From positions 1-31,301 of the forward strand of contig CAYUUP010000007.1 of NCBI GenBank assembly GCA_964447925.1: DNA of 31,301 nt, read 5' to 3'. This document shows, in pieces, positions 21,653 through 30,199 of this stretch (position 1 is the first letter of the stretch; each line of letters starts with the position of its first letter). Position numbers and translations under genes: made by a program. Source of the stretch: CAYUUP01 sp964447925. GTDB taxonomy: Bacteria > Bacillota > Clostridia > Oscillospirales > Oscillospiraceae. The notes below the pieces were generated by a model. That model had not been told where the DNA came from. It saw only the letters and a program-made list of their open reading frames with translations, and ran no database searches.

Positions 21653-24058
21653 GTGGAAAAGAGCCTGACCCGTACCACTGCCGTTGACGAGGAGGAACCG
21701 GAGCTGCACCAGCATCACAAAGAGGAACACCGCCACCATAGTGACTGCTGCGACCACGATGATCGTCACGATAACGATACCCCAGCGGGCCACCATAATG
21801 AGGCCCACGGCCATAGCCACCACCACAGCCATGCGGAGAGCGGCTGCGGCCACGACCATAGTCACACCGAAGGTCACAACCACCATGATCATGACACCTG
21901 TGGCTGCGGACATGATCACCACCACGACCACGAGGAGGAGTCCCGCCCCCTGTCCGGCGGCAAAGACCTGCACATCTACATTGTGAGTAATCTGGACTGC
22001 GCCAACTGTGCCGCCAAGATGGAGGCTGCCATCAATAAGCTGGAGGGGGTAGAGGAGGCAACCCTGACCTTCTCCACCAAGCAGCTCCGGGTACGGGCCA
22101 GGGACGCAGATACCCTACTGCCACAGATACAGGCCGTCTGTGCCGCCATCGAGTCTGAGGTAGAACTGGTTCCTCAGGTGGGCCACGCCCGGCCTGTTCA
22201 GGAGGAGGAAGCCGGCCATCCCCTCCTGCTGATTGCTGCGGGGGCTGTCCTTTTTGTCCTGGGTAAGATACTGGAAATTGTATTGCCCGCCATCGCCCCT
22301 CTGGGCGTTCACCCAGCTGCCCTGGCTATCTATATTGTCGGCTATCTGCTGCTGGGGGGGCAGGTGCTGCTGAAGGCAGTCAAAAACATTGGCCATGGCC
22401 AGATTTTTGATGAGAATTTCCTTATGTCCATCGCCACGCTGGGGGCCTTTGCCATCGGCGATTATCCCGAAGCGCTGGCCGTTATGCTATTTTACCGCAT
22501 TGGCGAGTATTTTGAGGACCGGGCGGTAGCCCGGAGCCGGAGCAACATCATGGATGCCCTGGATCTGCGGCCCGAGGTGGTAAATCTTATCCGGGGCGAA
22601 GCTGTTTCCGTTATCCCTGCTGAGGACGCCCTCCCTGGCGATCGGCTTCTGATCCGTCCCGGTGACCGCATCCCGCTGGATGGCACGGTTGAGGAGGGCG
22701 AGAGCCAGTTGGACACCGCCGCCATCACTGGCGAGCCGATACCCGTAGCGGTGGCTCCCGGCGACCAGCTGATCTCCGGCTGCGTCAATCTCACTGGTGT
22801 GCTGCATATGCGGGTGGAGCAGCCCCTGGCCCAGTCCATGGTGACCCGGATCATGGAATCGGTGGAGTCCGCCGCCGCCGCTAAGCCCCAGATAGAGCGC
22901 TATATTACCCGGTTTTCACGAGTATACACCCCCATCGTGGTGGCCCTGGCCATCCTCACTGCCATCGTCCCCTCCCTTATCACCTGGGACTGGATCTATT
23001 GGATTAAGACCGCCTTGACATTTCTGGTCATCTCCTGCCCCTGCGCGCTGGTACTCAGTGTGCCTCTGGCCTTCTTCTCCGGTATTGGAGCTGCCTCCCG
23101 CGCCAATATTCTTTTTAAGGGTGGCAGCGCTATGGAGGCGCTGGAGCGGGTTAAACTGGTGGTCATGGACAAAACCGGCACCATTACCGCCGGCACCTTC
23201 CAGCTGGAGCGGGCAGAACCGGCGGAGGGTGTCTCCCTGGCTGAGCTGCTGACTGCTGCCGGGCGGTGCGAACTCTCATCCACCCATCCCATCGCCCTCT
23301 CTGTGCTGGCCGCCGCCAGAGCGCAGGGGCTGGAGCTTGATCCGCCCCGGGTTGTCACCGAACACGCCGGATTAGGCATTGAGGCGGACGATCTGCTCTG
23401 CGGCAGCGCAGCCCTGCTGGAGTCCCGCGGCGTGGCCCTGCCCGCTCTGGAGAGCTGTCCCGGCGCGCAGGTGCTGGTGGCCCGTCAGGATGTCTATCTG
23501 GGTCGGCTTGTGATCTCCGACCGCATCAAGGAGGATTCCCCAGCCGCCATCCAGTCCATCCGCAGCATGGGCCTGGAAACCGCCATTCTCACCGGCGACA
23601 ATGCCGCCAGTGCCGGGGCTGTGGCCAAGGAGGTGGGCGTCCGGAAAGTCATGTCTGGACTGCTGCCTCATCAGAAAGTGGAAACCATGCAGCGCCTCCG
23701 GCAGGAATACGGCAGCGTTATGTTCATCGGTGACGGCATCAATGATGCCCCGGTGCTGGCTGGAGCCGACGTGGGCTGCGCTATGGGCAGCGGTGCGGAC
23801 GCTGCCCTGGAGGCCGCCGATGTGGTTTTCCTGACCTCCCGGCTCTCCGCTGTGCCAAAGGCTATTTCCATCGCCCGGCAGGCCATGTCCATCGCCCGGC
23901 AAAATGTGATATTTGCTCTGGTGGTGAAGATTGCTGTCATCCTGGTGGGCTATCTGGGCTACGCCAATATGTGGGCGGCCGTCTTTGCCGACACCGGTGT
24001 GGCTATGCTGTGCATCCTAAACTCCATGCGGGTGCTATATCAGAATCGGAAGGGCTGA
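21653..24058 (+). CDS. Heavy-metal P1B-type ATPase (Zn/Cd/Pb exporter) with His-rich N-terminus
   Basis: An 801-residue membrane pump that exports divalent metal ions at the cost of ATP. Residues 19-93 contain 28 histidines and 5 cysteines, including CGHDH twice, and likely bind metal. A heavy-metal-associated domain follows, with DCANCAAK (Cys116, Cys119). Membrane helices flank the transport motif SCPCALVLSVP. The phosphorylation site is DKTGTITAGT, the nucleotide-domain histidine motif is SSTHPIALS and the hinge is GDGINDAPVLAGAD. LVVKIAVI and FADTGVAML near the end carry the Lys and Asp that mark the Zn/Cd/Pb subgroup. The GTG at 21653 has AAAGGAGG 8 bases upstream; the open frame before it crosses the promoter. 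Named by class; the symbol could be zntA or cadA. Confidence 0.93.
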   Translation: MEKSLTRTTAVDEEEPELHQHHKEEHRHHSDCCDHDDRHDNDTPAGHHNEAHGHSHHHSHAESGCGHDHSHTEGHNHHDHDTCGCGHDHHHDHEEESRPLSGGKDLHIYIVSNLDCANCAAKMEAAINKLEGVEEATLTFSTKQLRVRARDADTLLPQIQAVCAAIESEVELVPQVGHARPVQEEEAGHPLLLIAAGAVLFVLGKILEIVLPAIAPLGVHPAALAIYIVGYLLLGGQVLLKAVKNIGHGQIFDENFLMSIATLGAFAIGDYPEALAVMLFYRIGEYFEDRAVARSRSNIMDALDLRPEVVNLIRGEAVSVIPAEDALPGDRLLIRPGDRIPLDGTVEEGESQLDTAAITGEPIPVAVAPGDQLISGCVNLTGVLHMRVEQPLAQSMVTRIMESVESAAAAKPQIERYITRFSRVYTPIVVALAILTAIVPSLITWDWIYWIKTALTFLVISCPCALVLSVPLAFFSGIGAASRANILFKGGSAMEALERVKLVVMDKTGTITAGTFQLERAEPAEGVSLAELLTAAGRCELSSTHPIALSVLAAARAQGLELDPPRVVTEHAGLGIEADDLLCGSAALLESRGVALPALESCPGAQVLVARQDVYLGRLVISDRIKEDSPAAIQSIRSMGLETAILTGDNAASAGAVAKEVGVRKVMSGLLPHQKVETMQRLRQEYGSVMFIGDGINDAPVLAGADVGCAMGSGADAALEAADVVFLTSRLSAVPKAISIARQAMSIARQNVIFALVVKIAVILVGYLGYANMWAAVFADTGVAMLCILNSMRVLYQNRKG

Positions 24059-24078
24059 CAGTCCCCTGTAAAAAGGAA

Positions 24079-24113
24079 GGGGTTGTCTCACAACAAGTGA
24101 GGCAACCCCTTTT
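24079..24113 (+). terminator. Terminator after the metal ATPase gene
   Basis: GGGGTTGTCTCAC (24079-24091) pairs with GTGAGGCAACCCC (24097-24109) around AACAA, a 13-bp stem with one wobble, followed by TTTT. The preceding AA pairs with the first two Ts. It may also serve the minus-strand gene that ends at 24164. Confidence 0.88.
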
Positions 24114-24163
24114 GACATCGGGCGGGACAGAACTTTTCATTAGGCGGCCTTCCGCTAAATGTA

Positions 24164-24688
24164 TCATTTCTCCTCCCAGACCGTCCCCTTCACGAGTCGG
24201 CAAAGGACAACAGCGGCAGCTGCTGAAATCAGCTCCGCCAGAATGTAGCACATACCCATCAGGAGGGAGTCATGGCCGTTGATAATGAGAAAAACCACTT
24301 CACCCACAGCGGAAATTGCGGCGCAGACAGCGACGGGATATCCCCGACCGGGGAACTGCCGCACAGTTTCCTGATACACATAAGTGCGCAGGGGCAACTG
24401 CCAGAAGAAGAGCCGGGCCACGCCATAGACCAGCCAGATGGACAGCAGCAGCGCCGCCACATACGGCAGCAGCATATATCCGGTGTAGGACAGGCCAGGT
24501 ACAGGAAGCATACCCATAACAAGAGTGGGAACCATCGTCAGCAGGGCCAGTCCCAGCCAGATCAGTCGGGTCTGTTTCCAGGGGCGCTCTCCACAGTAAA
24601 CATAATGCCTGCCGGTGTAGGCATAAGCTCCGTCTGCCCCCTTAGTAAACTGATCCAGCTTCTTCTGCCGCTTCTTTCCGCCAAACAT
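24164..24688 (-). CDS. Small four-helix membrane protein of unknown function
   Basis: A 174-residue protein. A basic N-terminus (MFGGKKRQKKLDQF) is followed by a soluble stretch to about 40. Four predicted membrane segments then lie at about 42-60, 70-95, 117-137 and 141-165. I do not recognise the family. Its ATG lies one base after the stop of the upstream M3 peptidase gene, so the two are translated from one mRNA. No catalytic motif is visible. A link to peptide handling is suggested only by the pairing. Confidence 0.8.
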   Translation of the reverse strand: MFGGKKRQKKLDQFTKGADGAYAYTGRHYVYCGERPWKQTRLIWLGLALLTMVPTLVMGMLPVPGLSYTGYMLLPYVAALLLSIWLVYGVARLFFWQLPLRTYVYQETVRQFPGRGYPVAVCAAISAVGEVVFLIINGHDSLLMGMCYILAELISAAAAVVLCRLVKGTVWEEK

Positions 24689-24689
24689 T

Positions 24690-26396
24690 TCAGCTTACTC
24701 CCGTCAAATCGTAGCTGTCCAGCCACTGGTTGGCGGCTTGGCACACCTGCCGGAGACAGTTTTCGTCAAAGGGACTGTCCAGCCCGGCATTTTCCAACAG
24801 CTGTGTGAAGGTGCAGCTGCCGCCTTGGACGGTGTAAGCCATATACTTCTCCCATGCCAGTTTCTGATCCTTTTGCAGCATGGCCCAAAATTCCAGCGAC
24901 ACCGTCTGGGCAAGGCAGTAGTCGATATAGTAGAACGGGTTCAGGTAGATATGCTGCTGGCGCTGCCAGCCCTCGCCCTGGCTGTAAAAGGGGATCGCGC
25001 CGTCCAGCCGCATCCAGGGCATATAGATGCCCAGCAGTCTCTTCCAGGTCTGGTGACGCTCCGCAGGGGTCATATCCGGCCGGGCATATACCTCATGCTG
25101 GAAGTGATCCACCATGGTTCCATAAGGGATAAAGGTCAGGGCAGCGGACAGATGGCTATAGCGGAATTTTCGGGCATCTGGGCCGAAAAAGCGCTCTGCC
25201 CAGGGCCAAGCCATAAACTCCATGGACATGGAGTGTACCTCGCAGGCCTCCATGGTGGGCCAGGCGTAGGAACTGGGGATCCGCTGGCGGTTCATCCAGT
25301 AGGCAAAGGCGTGGCCTGCCTCGTGGGTGACTACCTCCACATCCCCCTGGGTGCCGTTGAAGTTGGCAAAGATGAAGGGAACTTCATAGGAGGCGATGGA
25401 GGTGCAGTAGCCTCCCCCAGCCTTGCCTTCGGTGGAGAGAACGTCCAGCAGTTTGCCCTCCAGCATGGTGTTGAAAAATACGGAGGTTTCCGGGGACAAC
25501 TCGTCATAGAAATCCTTTCCCGCAGCCAGAATGTCCTCGGGTCCGCCCTGAGGACGGGGGTTGCCGGAACGGAATTCCAAAGCGGCATCGGCGAAGCTCA
25601 AGGGGTATTCCATCCCCAGCCGCTCCGCCTGACGATGGTAGATTTTATCCGCCACGGGAACCAGATATTTCACCACGGCGCTCCGGAATTTCTCCACATC
25701 GGCTTTGGTATAGCAGTCGCGGCCCATACGGTAATAGCCCAGGGTGGTGTAGCCCTCATAGCCCAGCTTTCGGCCCATGCCGTCCCGCAGGTGAACCAGC
25801 TGGTCATAGATACGATCCAGCTCCGGCTGGTGTTCCTTGTACCATTGTCCCTCTGCATTCCAGGCCGCCAAGCGGCGGGTGTCATCGGGGTCGGATTTGA
25901 AAGGCGTCAGCTGAGAGAGAGTATAGACCCCGCCCTCGAAGGAAATCTGAGCAGAAGCGATGAGCTTCCGATATTCCTGCATCAAATCATTTTCCTGCTG
26001 GAGGTCAGGGATGATCTCCGGGGAGAAGGTTTTTAGCTGGATCTCGGCGTCCACAAACATCAGGTCACCGTACTCTGCGGAAAAGTCAGACCGGAAGGGG
26101 GATTCCAGCATGGCTACGGTCCAGGCCTGCTGGTACTCCTCCAATTCCGGCAGGGCGGCGTTCCAGAATCTCTCCTCCCCGTCGTAAAAGGTATCCCGGG
26201 TGTCGATGCTGTGACGGATGCTGGCCAGAGTAGCCTGGGAACTGAATTCGCGGTTCAGTGCCTCCTGCTCCAGAAAGACGGCCTTGGCCTCTTCATAGCT
26301 GGCTGCCTGGCGGAGCCGCTGGGTCAGGCCGGATAATTGGGACTTAAGAGCCTCCGGGTCGGGGCGGTGATAGGGCATCTGGGGAAATGTTGTCAT
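24690..26396 (-). CDS. M3-family oligoendopeptidase
   Basis: A 568-residue cytoplasmic zinc metallopeptidase that degrades short peptides. The zinc motif is HEAGH (358-362), in VVTHEAGHAFAYW. The third ligand lies in ACEVHSMSMEF (probably Glu386). The C-terminal region LNPFYYIDYCLAQTVSLEFW is typical of this PepF-like M3 subgroup. No signal peptide is present. AAAGGA lies upstream of the ATG. The promoter at 26441-26469 drives it, and a small membrane protein gene follows after one base. It resembles the M3 subgroup that is distinct from true PepF, so I give no symbol. Confidence 0.93.
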   Translation of the reverse strand: MTTFPQMPYHRPDPEALKSQLSGLTQRLRQAASYEEAKAVFLEQEALNREFSSQATLASIRHSIDTRDTFYDGEERFWNAALPELEEYQQAWTVAMLESPFRSDFSAEYGDLMFVDAEIQLKTFSPEIIPDLQQENDLMQEYRKLIASAQISFEGGVYTLSQLTPFKSDPDDTRRLAAWNAEGQWYKEHQPELDRIYDQLVHLRDGMGRKLGYEGYTTLGYYRMGRDCYTKADVEKFRSAVVKYLVPVADKIYHRQAERLGMEYPLSFADAALEFRSGNPRPQGGPEDILAAGKDFYDELSPETSVFFNTMLEGKLLDVLSTEGKAGGGYCTSIASYEVPFIFANFNGTQGDVEVVTHEAGHAFAYWMNRQRIPSSYAWPTMEACEVHSMSMEFMAWPWAERFFGPDARKFRYSHLSAALTFIPYGTMVDHFQHEVYARPDMTPAERHQTWKRLLGIYMPWMRLDGAIPFYSQGEGWQRQQHIYLNPFYYIDYCLAQTVSLEFWAMLQKDQKLAWEKYMAYTVQGGSCTFTQLLENAGLDSPFDENCLRQVCQAANQWLDSYDLTGVS

Positions 26397-26440
26397 AGTG
26401 CAGGTTCCTTTCTTTGGTTGCCCAATGGGGTGATGGCTTT

Positions 26441-26469
26441 ATTGTAACACGATGGCGGGAGATTTGCAA
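26441..26469 (-). promoter_or_regulatory. Promoter of the M3 peptidase gene
   Basis: On the minus strand, TTGCAA (26469-26464), a 17-base spacer and TACAAT (26446-26441), 45 bases before the start codon. Confidence 0.7.
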
Positions 26470-26512
26470 CTATTTCGCCCTCATTCTCGCAGAGGAAGCA
26501 CGCCCTCTTGTT

Positions 26513-26558
26513 TTGATGGAACAAAAATGGTAGAATATAATGTAATCCCAATTTGGGA
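26513..26558 (+). promoter_or_regulatory. Promoter of the amidohydrolase gene with an operator-like dyad
   Basis: TTGATG (26513-26518), a 17-base spacer and a perfect TATAAT (26536-26541). An overlapping alternative, TTGTTT with TAGAAT, is shifted by 5 bases. Immediately downstream lies the dyad TCCCAA-t-TTGGGA (26546-26558), covering the expected start of transcription. A repressor could bind it, but none is identified. Confidence 0.65.
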
Positions 26559-26589
26559 CACACATACATAAAAAAGGGAGGCGCTGTCC

Positions 26590-27384
26590 TTGCGTATTAT
26601 TGACGCCCATCTGCATATGTTCCCGCCAGAACGCCCTCAGCCAGGAGAGGCGCCGCGCCCCTTCTGCGGGGCCGCCTTGGAGGATATCCGTCAGCGGTTC
26701 CAAGCGGCAGGGGTGGTTCACGGCGTGGTCATGGGGAATCACGGCATGGAGCCGGGCTATTTCCCCAGTGAAGGCTTTCACTATTGCTTCGGTGTGGAGG
26801 GGGATATTACCCGGAAATGTGTGGAGCAGGTAGAAGCGGCCTTCCGTTCCCCCGGCTGCGTGGGGCTGAAGCTCTATCCCGGTTATCAGAAGGCATGGAT
26901 CACCGATCCGGAATTTACCCCGCTCTATGAGCTGGCGGAGCAGTATCATATGCCGGTGGCCGTTCACACCGGGCAAACCGCCTTTGCGGGCGCAAAGTTG
27001 AAATACTGCCATCCCATGGTGCTGGATGACCTGGCGGTGGATTTTCCCCGGGTACAGTTCGTTATGTGCCACTATGGCAACCCCTTTTTGGCGGAGGCGG
27101 CGGCAGTGGTGGAAAAAAACCACAATGTGGCAGCAGATCTCTCCGGACTGCTGGAGTGGGGCATTGATCTGGACTGCTATATGGCAGAAAATCGGGCATA
27201 TATGCAGATGCTCTCTGGCTGGATCGCCTACACCGGCGCGTGGGATCGCTTCCTGTTTGGCTCTGATTTTCCGGGCGCCGATCTTGCAGACTCCATCCGC
27301 TTTGTGGGAGAACTGATCCCTGAAAAGTACCATCAGGCGGTATTTTTCGACAATGCGAACCGGTGCTATGGGTTGGGGCTGTGA
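26590..27384 (+). CDS. Amidohydrolase-family metal-dependent hydrolase (TTG start)
   Basis: A 264-residue TIM-barrel hydrolase of the amidohydrolase-2 type (COG2159-like). Metal ligands are recognisable: His7 and His9 (IIDAHLHM), His126 (AVHTGQT), His161 (MCHYGNP) and Asp226 (LFGSDFPGAD). KLYPGY (94-99) carries the usual second-strand lysine. Members hydrolyse or decarboxylate cyclic and aromatic acids; the substrate here is unknown. The start is TTG at 26590 with GGAGG 8 bases upstream, and the conserved N-terminus leaves no alternative. It stands alone with its own promoter. The following 254-base gap holds the next promoter and a 12-bp palindrome AAGGATATCCTT (27513-27524). Confidence 0.88.
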   Translation: MRIIDAHLHMFPPERPQPGEAPRPFCGAALEDIRQRFQAAGVVHGVVMGNHGMEPGYFPSEGFHYCFGVEGDITRKCVEQVEAAFRSPGCVGLKLYPGYQKAWITDPEFTPLYELAEQYHMPVAVHTGQTAFAGAKLKYCHPMVLDDLAVDFPRVQFVMCHYGNPFLAEAAAVVEKNHNVAADLSGLLEWGIDLDCYMAENRAYMQMLSGWIAYTGAWDRFLFGSDFPGADLADSIRFVGELIPEKYHQAVFFDNANRCYGLGL

Positions 27385-27549
27385 GCCGCACCCCAGCAGG
27401 AGAGCTATAAATTGATGAACGGGTCGAAGGCACAAAAAATACTATGGCTTGCCAAAATAGAACGCCCATATACAGAATAAAAGCGTTTCCTGATATAGCT
27501 CTTCCCGGCAGGAAGGATATCCTTGCTTTGATTTTGTGCGTTTTTACGG

Positions 27550-27618
27550 TTGTAAAGGAAGGGCGGCAGGTGGTATCATGCAGGCAAACATAATAATCCC
27601 CATCACCGAGGTGGTGGG
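27550..27618 (+). promoter_or_regulatory. Promoter and leader hairpin of the FUSC-HAD gene
   Basis: TTGTAA (27550-27555), an 18-base spacer and TATCAT (27574-27579). Downstream, CCCATCACC (27599-27607) pairs with GGTGGTGGG (27610-27618), a stem of about 8 bp with one wobble and a tight loop. The hairpin lies about 30 bases before the chosen start codon and has no U-tract. Confidence 0.5.
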
Positions 27619-27647
27619 AATCTGATCTGAAGTGCAAGGTGATTCCT

Positions 27648-28913
27648 GTGAACCGTATCCATTTCCCTGGTGTGGGCCAGCGGATGGTAAAATCCGCTGT
27701 GGCTGTGGGGATCTGTATGCTGCTCTATGCGCTGTCAGGGGCGGATACAGTCCCCTTTCAGGCGTCTATTGCCGCTCTGCTCTGCATCCAGCCTTACCGG
27801 GCCAACTCCTGGGCCGCCGCGGGCCAGCGGGTGGCCGGTACCCTGCTAGGGGCAGCCTGCGGCATGGTGGTCTATCTGCTCTGGATGAATGTCCTGGCAC
27901 CCATGGGCGCCGGGAGCGCAGTCTATGCCCTGGTAGTCTCCCTGGGCATTGTGGCCACCCTGTATGCGGCAGTCCTGTTCCGGCAACGTGCTGCCGCTGT
28001 CTTCTCCTGTGTGATCTATCTGTGCATTGCCATGAAATATACCTATACCGGCACCGAAAGCCCCGCCGTCTATGTGGTGAACCAGTTGGCCGCTACTCTG
28101 CTGGGCATCGCGGTGGGCATGGCGGTGAATGCCGTCCATCTGCCCCAGCGCAGGGAACGGGATGTCCTCTTCCTGGCTAACCTGGATCGGATGCTGCCCC
28201 ATACTACTGGCAGGCTGTCGGACTACAGCCGGGTGGGTCTGAACCATCTGTTGGGTGATGGCATTCCTCTGTCCCTGATCACCATGCTGACCCCCGGCTC
28301 TATGCTGGAGGCGCTGGGAGATGTTCAGCTTAAGCTCCCGGTGATTTTGATGAATGGGGCCGCCCTCTATGACCCGGTGCGCCACGTATTCCTTGCCAAG
28401 CGGGAGCTGCCCCACGATGACACCATCAGCTTGCGGGACACCTTGCAAGGGCTGGGGACGGAGAGTTTTCAGGTGGTGATGGCAGATAACGCCGTTCTCA
28501 TGTTCCACGGGGAGATGACAGCGGGGGAGCAAGCCCTCTATGATGCTACCTGCGGCTCCCCCTACCGTAACTATATCCGGCACTCGCTGCCGCCTGACGT
28601 GGACGTGGCTTATCTGCTGGTGCTGGATGAGACAGAGAAGGTAGCTGCCATTCGGCTAGCACTGGAAGAGCAGGGGTTGGACGGGCGGTTCCGGCTGTTC
28701 AGCTATGAGTCCATCGACTTTCCCGGCTGCGCCTATCTGAAAATCTATCATAGGGATGCTTCACCGGAAAATATGCTGGAGCCGTTGCGGGCGGCCACAG
28801 GTTTTTCGGAGATCACTCTGGTGGGAGCGGACAGCAGGGGTGATCGGGTAGTGCATGAGCTGAAGCGAGCTAGTGAGGCATCGCTGCTTTCCTGTTTGCA
28901 CGGGCGGAAGTAA
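27648..28913 (+). CDS. FUSC-family membrane protein fused to a degenerate HAD-like domain
   Basis: A 421-residue protein. Residues 13-165 are membrane-embedded, with about five or six helices. The pattern (VPFQASIAALLCIQPY, AAAGQRVAGTLLGAACG, NQLAATLLGIAVGMAVN) is that of FUSC/aromatic-acid-exporter proteins. From about 173 the sequence follows a Cof-type HAD phosphatase. LFLANLDRML stands at the DxDGT motif, DGIPLSLITM at motif II, LPVILMNGAALYD in the core, and LVGADSRGDRVV at the GDxxND motif. The nucleophile Asp is Asn178, and motifs I, III and IV are all altered, so phosphatase activity is unlikely. A sensory or structural role is inferred. GTG 27648 is preferred because AAGGTGA precedes it; GTG 27639 is possible. 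Confidence 0.82.
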   Translation: MNRIHFPGVGQRMVKSAVAVGICMLLYALSGADTVPFQASIAALLCIQPYRANSWAAAGQRVAGTLLGAACGMVVYLLWMNVLAPMGAGSAVYALVVSLGIVATLYAAVLFRQRAAAVFSCVIYLCIAMKYTYTGTESPAVYVVNQLAATLLGIAVGMAVNAVHLPQRRERDVLFLANLDRMLPHTTGRLSDYSRVGLNHLLGDGIPLSLITMLTPGSMLEALGDVQLKLPVILMNGAALYDPVRHVFLAKRELPHDDTISLRDTLQGLGTESFQVVMADNAVLMFHGEMTAGEQALYDATCGSPYRNYIRHSLPPDVDVAYLLVLDETEKVAAIRLALEEQGLDGRFRLFSYESIDFPGCAYLKIYHRDASPENMLEPLRAATGFSEITLVGADSRGDRVVHELKRASEASLLSCLHGRK

Positions 28914-28946
28914 ACTGTAAGGATGGGCTTCCCCGTCAAGATCAAA

Positions 28947-28985
28947 AAGCAGAAAGCGCACCGGTTGTCGGTGCGCTTTCTGCTT
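28947..28985. terminator. Bidirectional terminator between the FUSC-HAD gene and rplT
   Basis: A perfect 17-bp stem, AAGCAGAAAGCGCACCG (28947-28963) against 28969-28985, with loop GTTGT. On the minus strand it is followed by TTTTT... (28948-28944 side), giving a good terminator for rplT. On the plus strand the U-tract is weaker. Confidence 0.88.
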
Positions 28986-28997
28986 AACAGAACCGGA

Positions 28998-29351
28998 TTA
29001 CAGGCGGGCCTTAGCCAGCTCCACCAGCTGGGTGAAAGCGGACTTGTCGGCGATGGCCATCTCGGAGAGCATCTTGCGGTTAATCTCCACGCCGGCACGC
29101 TTCAGCCCACACATAAATCGGGAGTAGTTGATGCCGTTAGCCTTGCAGCCGGCGCTGATGCGTGTGATCCACAGCCGACGGAAATCACGCTTCTTCAGCC
29201 GACGACCAATATAGGCGTAATTCAGAGACTTCATATTGGCCTCTTTGGCCATCTTAAAGTGCTTGGATTTGGAACCCCAATAGCCCTTTGCCAGCTTCAG
29301 GGTACGGTTTCTTCTCTTGCGCTTCATCACAGCGCGCTTAACTCTTGCCAT
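28998..29351 (-). CDS. rplT: 50S ribosomal protein L20
   Basis: A 117-residue protein needed for early assembly of the large subunit. It also represses its own operon in bacteria where this is known. The N-terminus MARVKRAVMKRKRRNRTLKL (1-20) and YIGRRLKKRDFRRLWITRIS (47-66) are diagnostic. The family's RNA-binding basic arm is intact. It ends the infC-rpmI-rplT operon, 35 bases after rpmI. Confidence 0.98.
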   Translation of the reverse strand: MARVKRAVMKRKRRNRTLKLAKGYWGSKSKHFKMAKEANMKSLNYAYIGRRLKKRDFRRLWITRISAGCKANGINYSRFMCGLKRAGVEINRKMLSEMAIADKSAFTQLVELAKARL

Positions 29352-29386
29352 TTCTCTAAGCCTCCTATATTAAAGCGTATCTCAGA

Positions 29387-29596
29387 TTATTTGTAAGGGA
29401 TCATCTTGCGGATAGTGGCCTCGTTGGTCACGTCAGCATAGGTACCCTGACGCAGGCTCCGCTTACGCTTGGGGGTCTTTCTGTGACCGTTTAGCAGATG
29501 AGATTTATAGGCGTGGGCACGCTTCACCTTGCCGCTCTTTGTCAGGCGAAAACGCTTCTTTGCGCCGCTGTGGGTCTTTGTCTTCAGCTTTGCCAT
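29387..29596 (-). CDS. rpmI: 50S ribosomal protein L35
   Basis: A 69-residue, strongly basic large-subunit protein. It begins MAKLKTKTHSGAKKRFRLTK and includes KRAHAYKSHLL, both characteristic of L35. It lies between infC (66-base gap) and rplT, the invariant order in bacteria. Slightly longer than the usual 64-66 residues. Confidence 0.98.
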   Translation of the reverse strand: MAKLKTKTHSGAKKRFRLTKSGKVKRAHAYKSHLLNGHRKTPKRKRSLRQGTYADVTNEATIRKMIPYK

Positions 29597-29662
29597 GATT
29601 GGAGAACTCCTTTCAGTTCAGTCCGGCAGGGGAAGAGGGTTCTGCCTGTGCCGGCCCTGCGT

Positions 29663-30199
29663 TTATTTGCTTTGCTTCAACTCTTTCTGTGTTTTGGGGG
29701 AGAGAAAGATACTCATGTGGCGTCCGTCCAGCTTGGGGGATTTGTCCATGTTGGCAATTTGGCCGCACTGCTCCGCAAAGCGCAACAGCAACTGCTGGCC
29801 AATTTCGGTATGGGCCATCTCCCGGCCCCGAAAGCGCACTGTCACCTTGACGCGGTTGCCCTCGCCCAAAAACTTTTGCGCGCTGCGGAGTTTGACGTTG
29901 AAATCCCCCACATCAATGCCGGGAGACATTCGGACTTCTTTAATTTCCACAACGTGCTGATTCTTTTTGGCCTCTTTCTCCCGCTTGGACTGCTCAAAAC
30001 GGTATTTGCCGTAATCCATGAGCTTACAGACCGGTGGGGTAGCTTTGGGAGAGATCTTGACCAGATCCAGGTTGGCCTCTCCGGCCATGCGCTGGGCCTC
30101 TCGAGCGGACATAATGCCCAGTTGCTGGCCGTCCGCTCCGATCAGGCGAACCTCTTTGTCACGGATCTCCTCGTTGATTTGATGAGCCTTGGCGCTAAT
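29663..30199 (-). CDS. infC: Translation initiation factor IF-3 (ATT start)
   Basis: Binds the 30S subunit and polices start-codon choice. The 178-residue protein begins ISAKAHQINEEIRDKEVRLI and contains CKLMDYGKYRFEQSKREKEA, the linker of IF-3, followed by the C-terminal domain (VTVRFRGREMAH). The start is read as ATT at 30199, 8 bases after GGAGGTG. No ATG, GTG or TTG lies at the right place, and infC commonly uses such rare starts, which allow IF-3 to repress its own translation. The upstream in-frame ATG at 30280 would put coding sequence through the leader terminator and is rejected. Confidence 0.94.
   Translation of the reverse strand: MSAKAHQINEEIRDKEVRLIGADGQQLGIMSAREAQRMAGEANLDLVKISPKATPPVCKLMDYGKYRFEQSKREKEAKKNQHVVEIKEVRMSPGIDVGDFNVKLRSAQKFLGEGNRVKVTVRFRGREMAHTEIGQQLLLRFAEQCGQIANMDKSPKLDGRHMSIFLSPKTQKELKQSK

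Noticed and set aside
24738..26036. 432-codon open frame on the plus strand opposite the M3 peptidase
   Set aside because: The opposite strand carries the intact zinc motif and family sequence; the plus-strand product has no recognisable domain.
27578..27625. 15-codon Ile/Val-rich ORF before the FUSC-HAD gene, possible leader peptide
   Set aside because: Its ATG lies inside the predicted -10 element and no terminator/antiterminator pair follows, unlike the aro leader.
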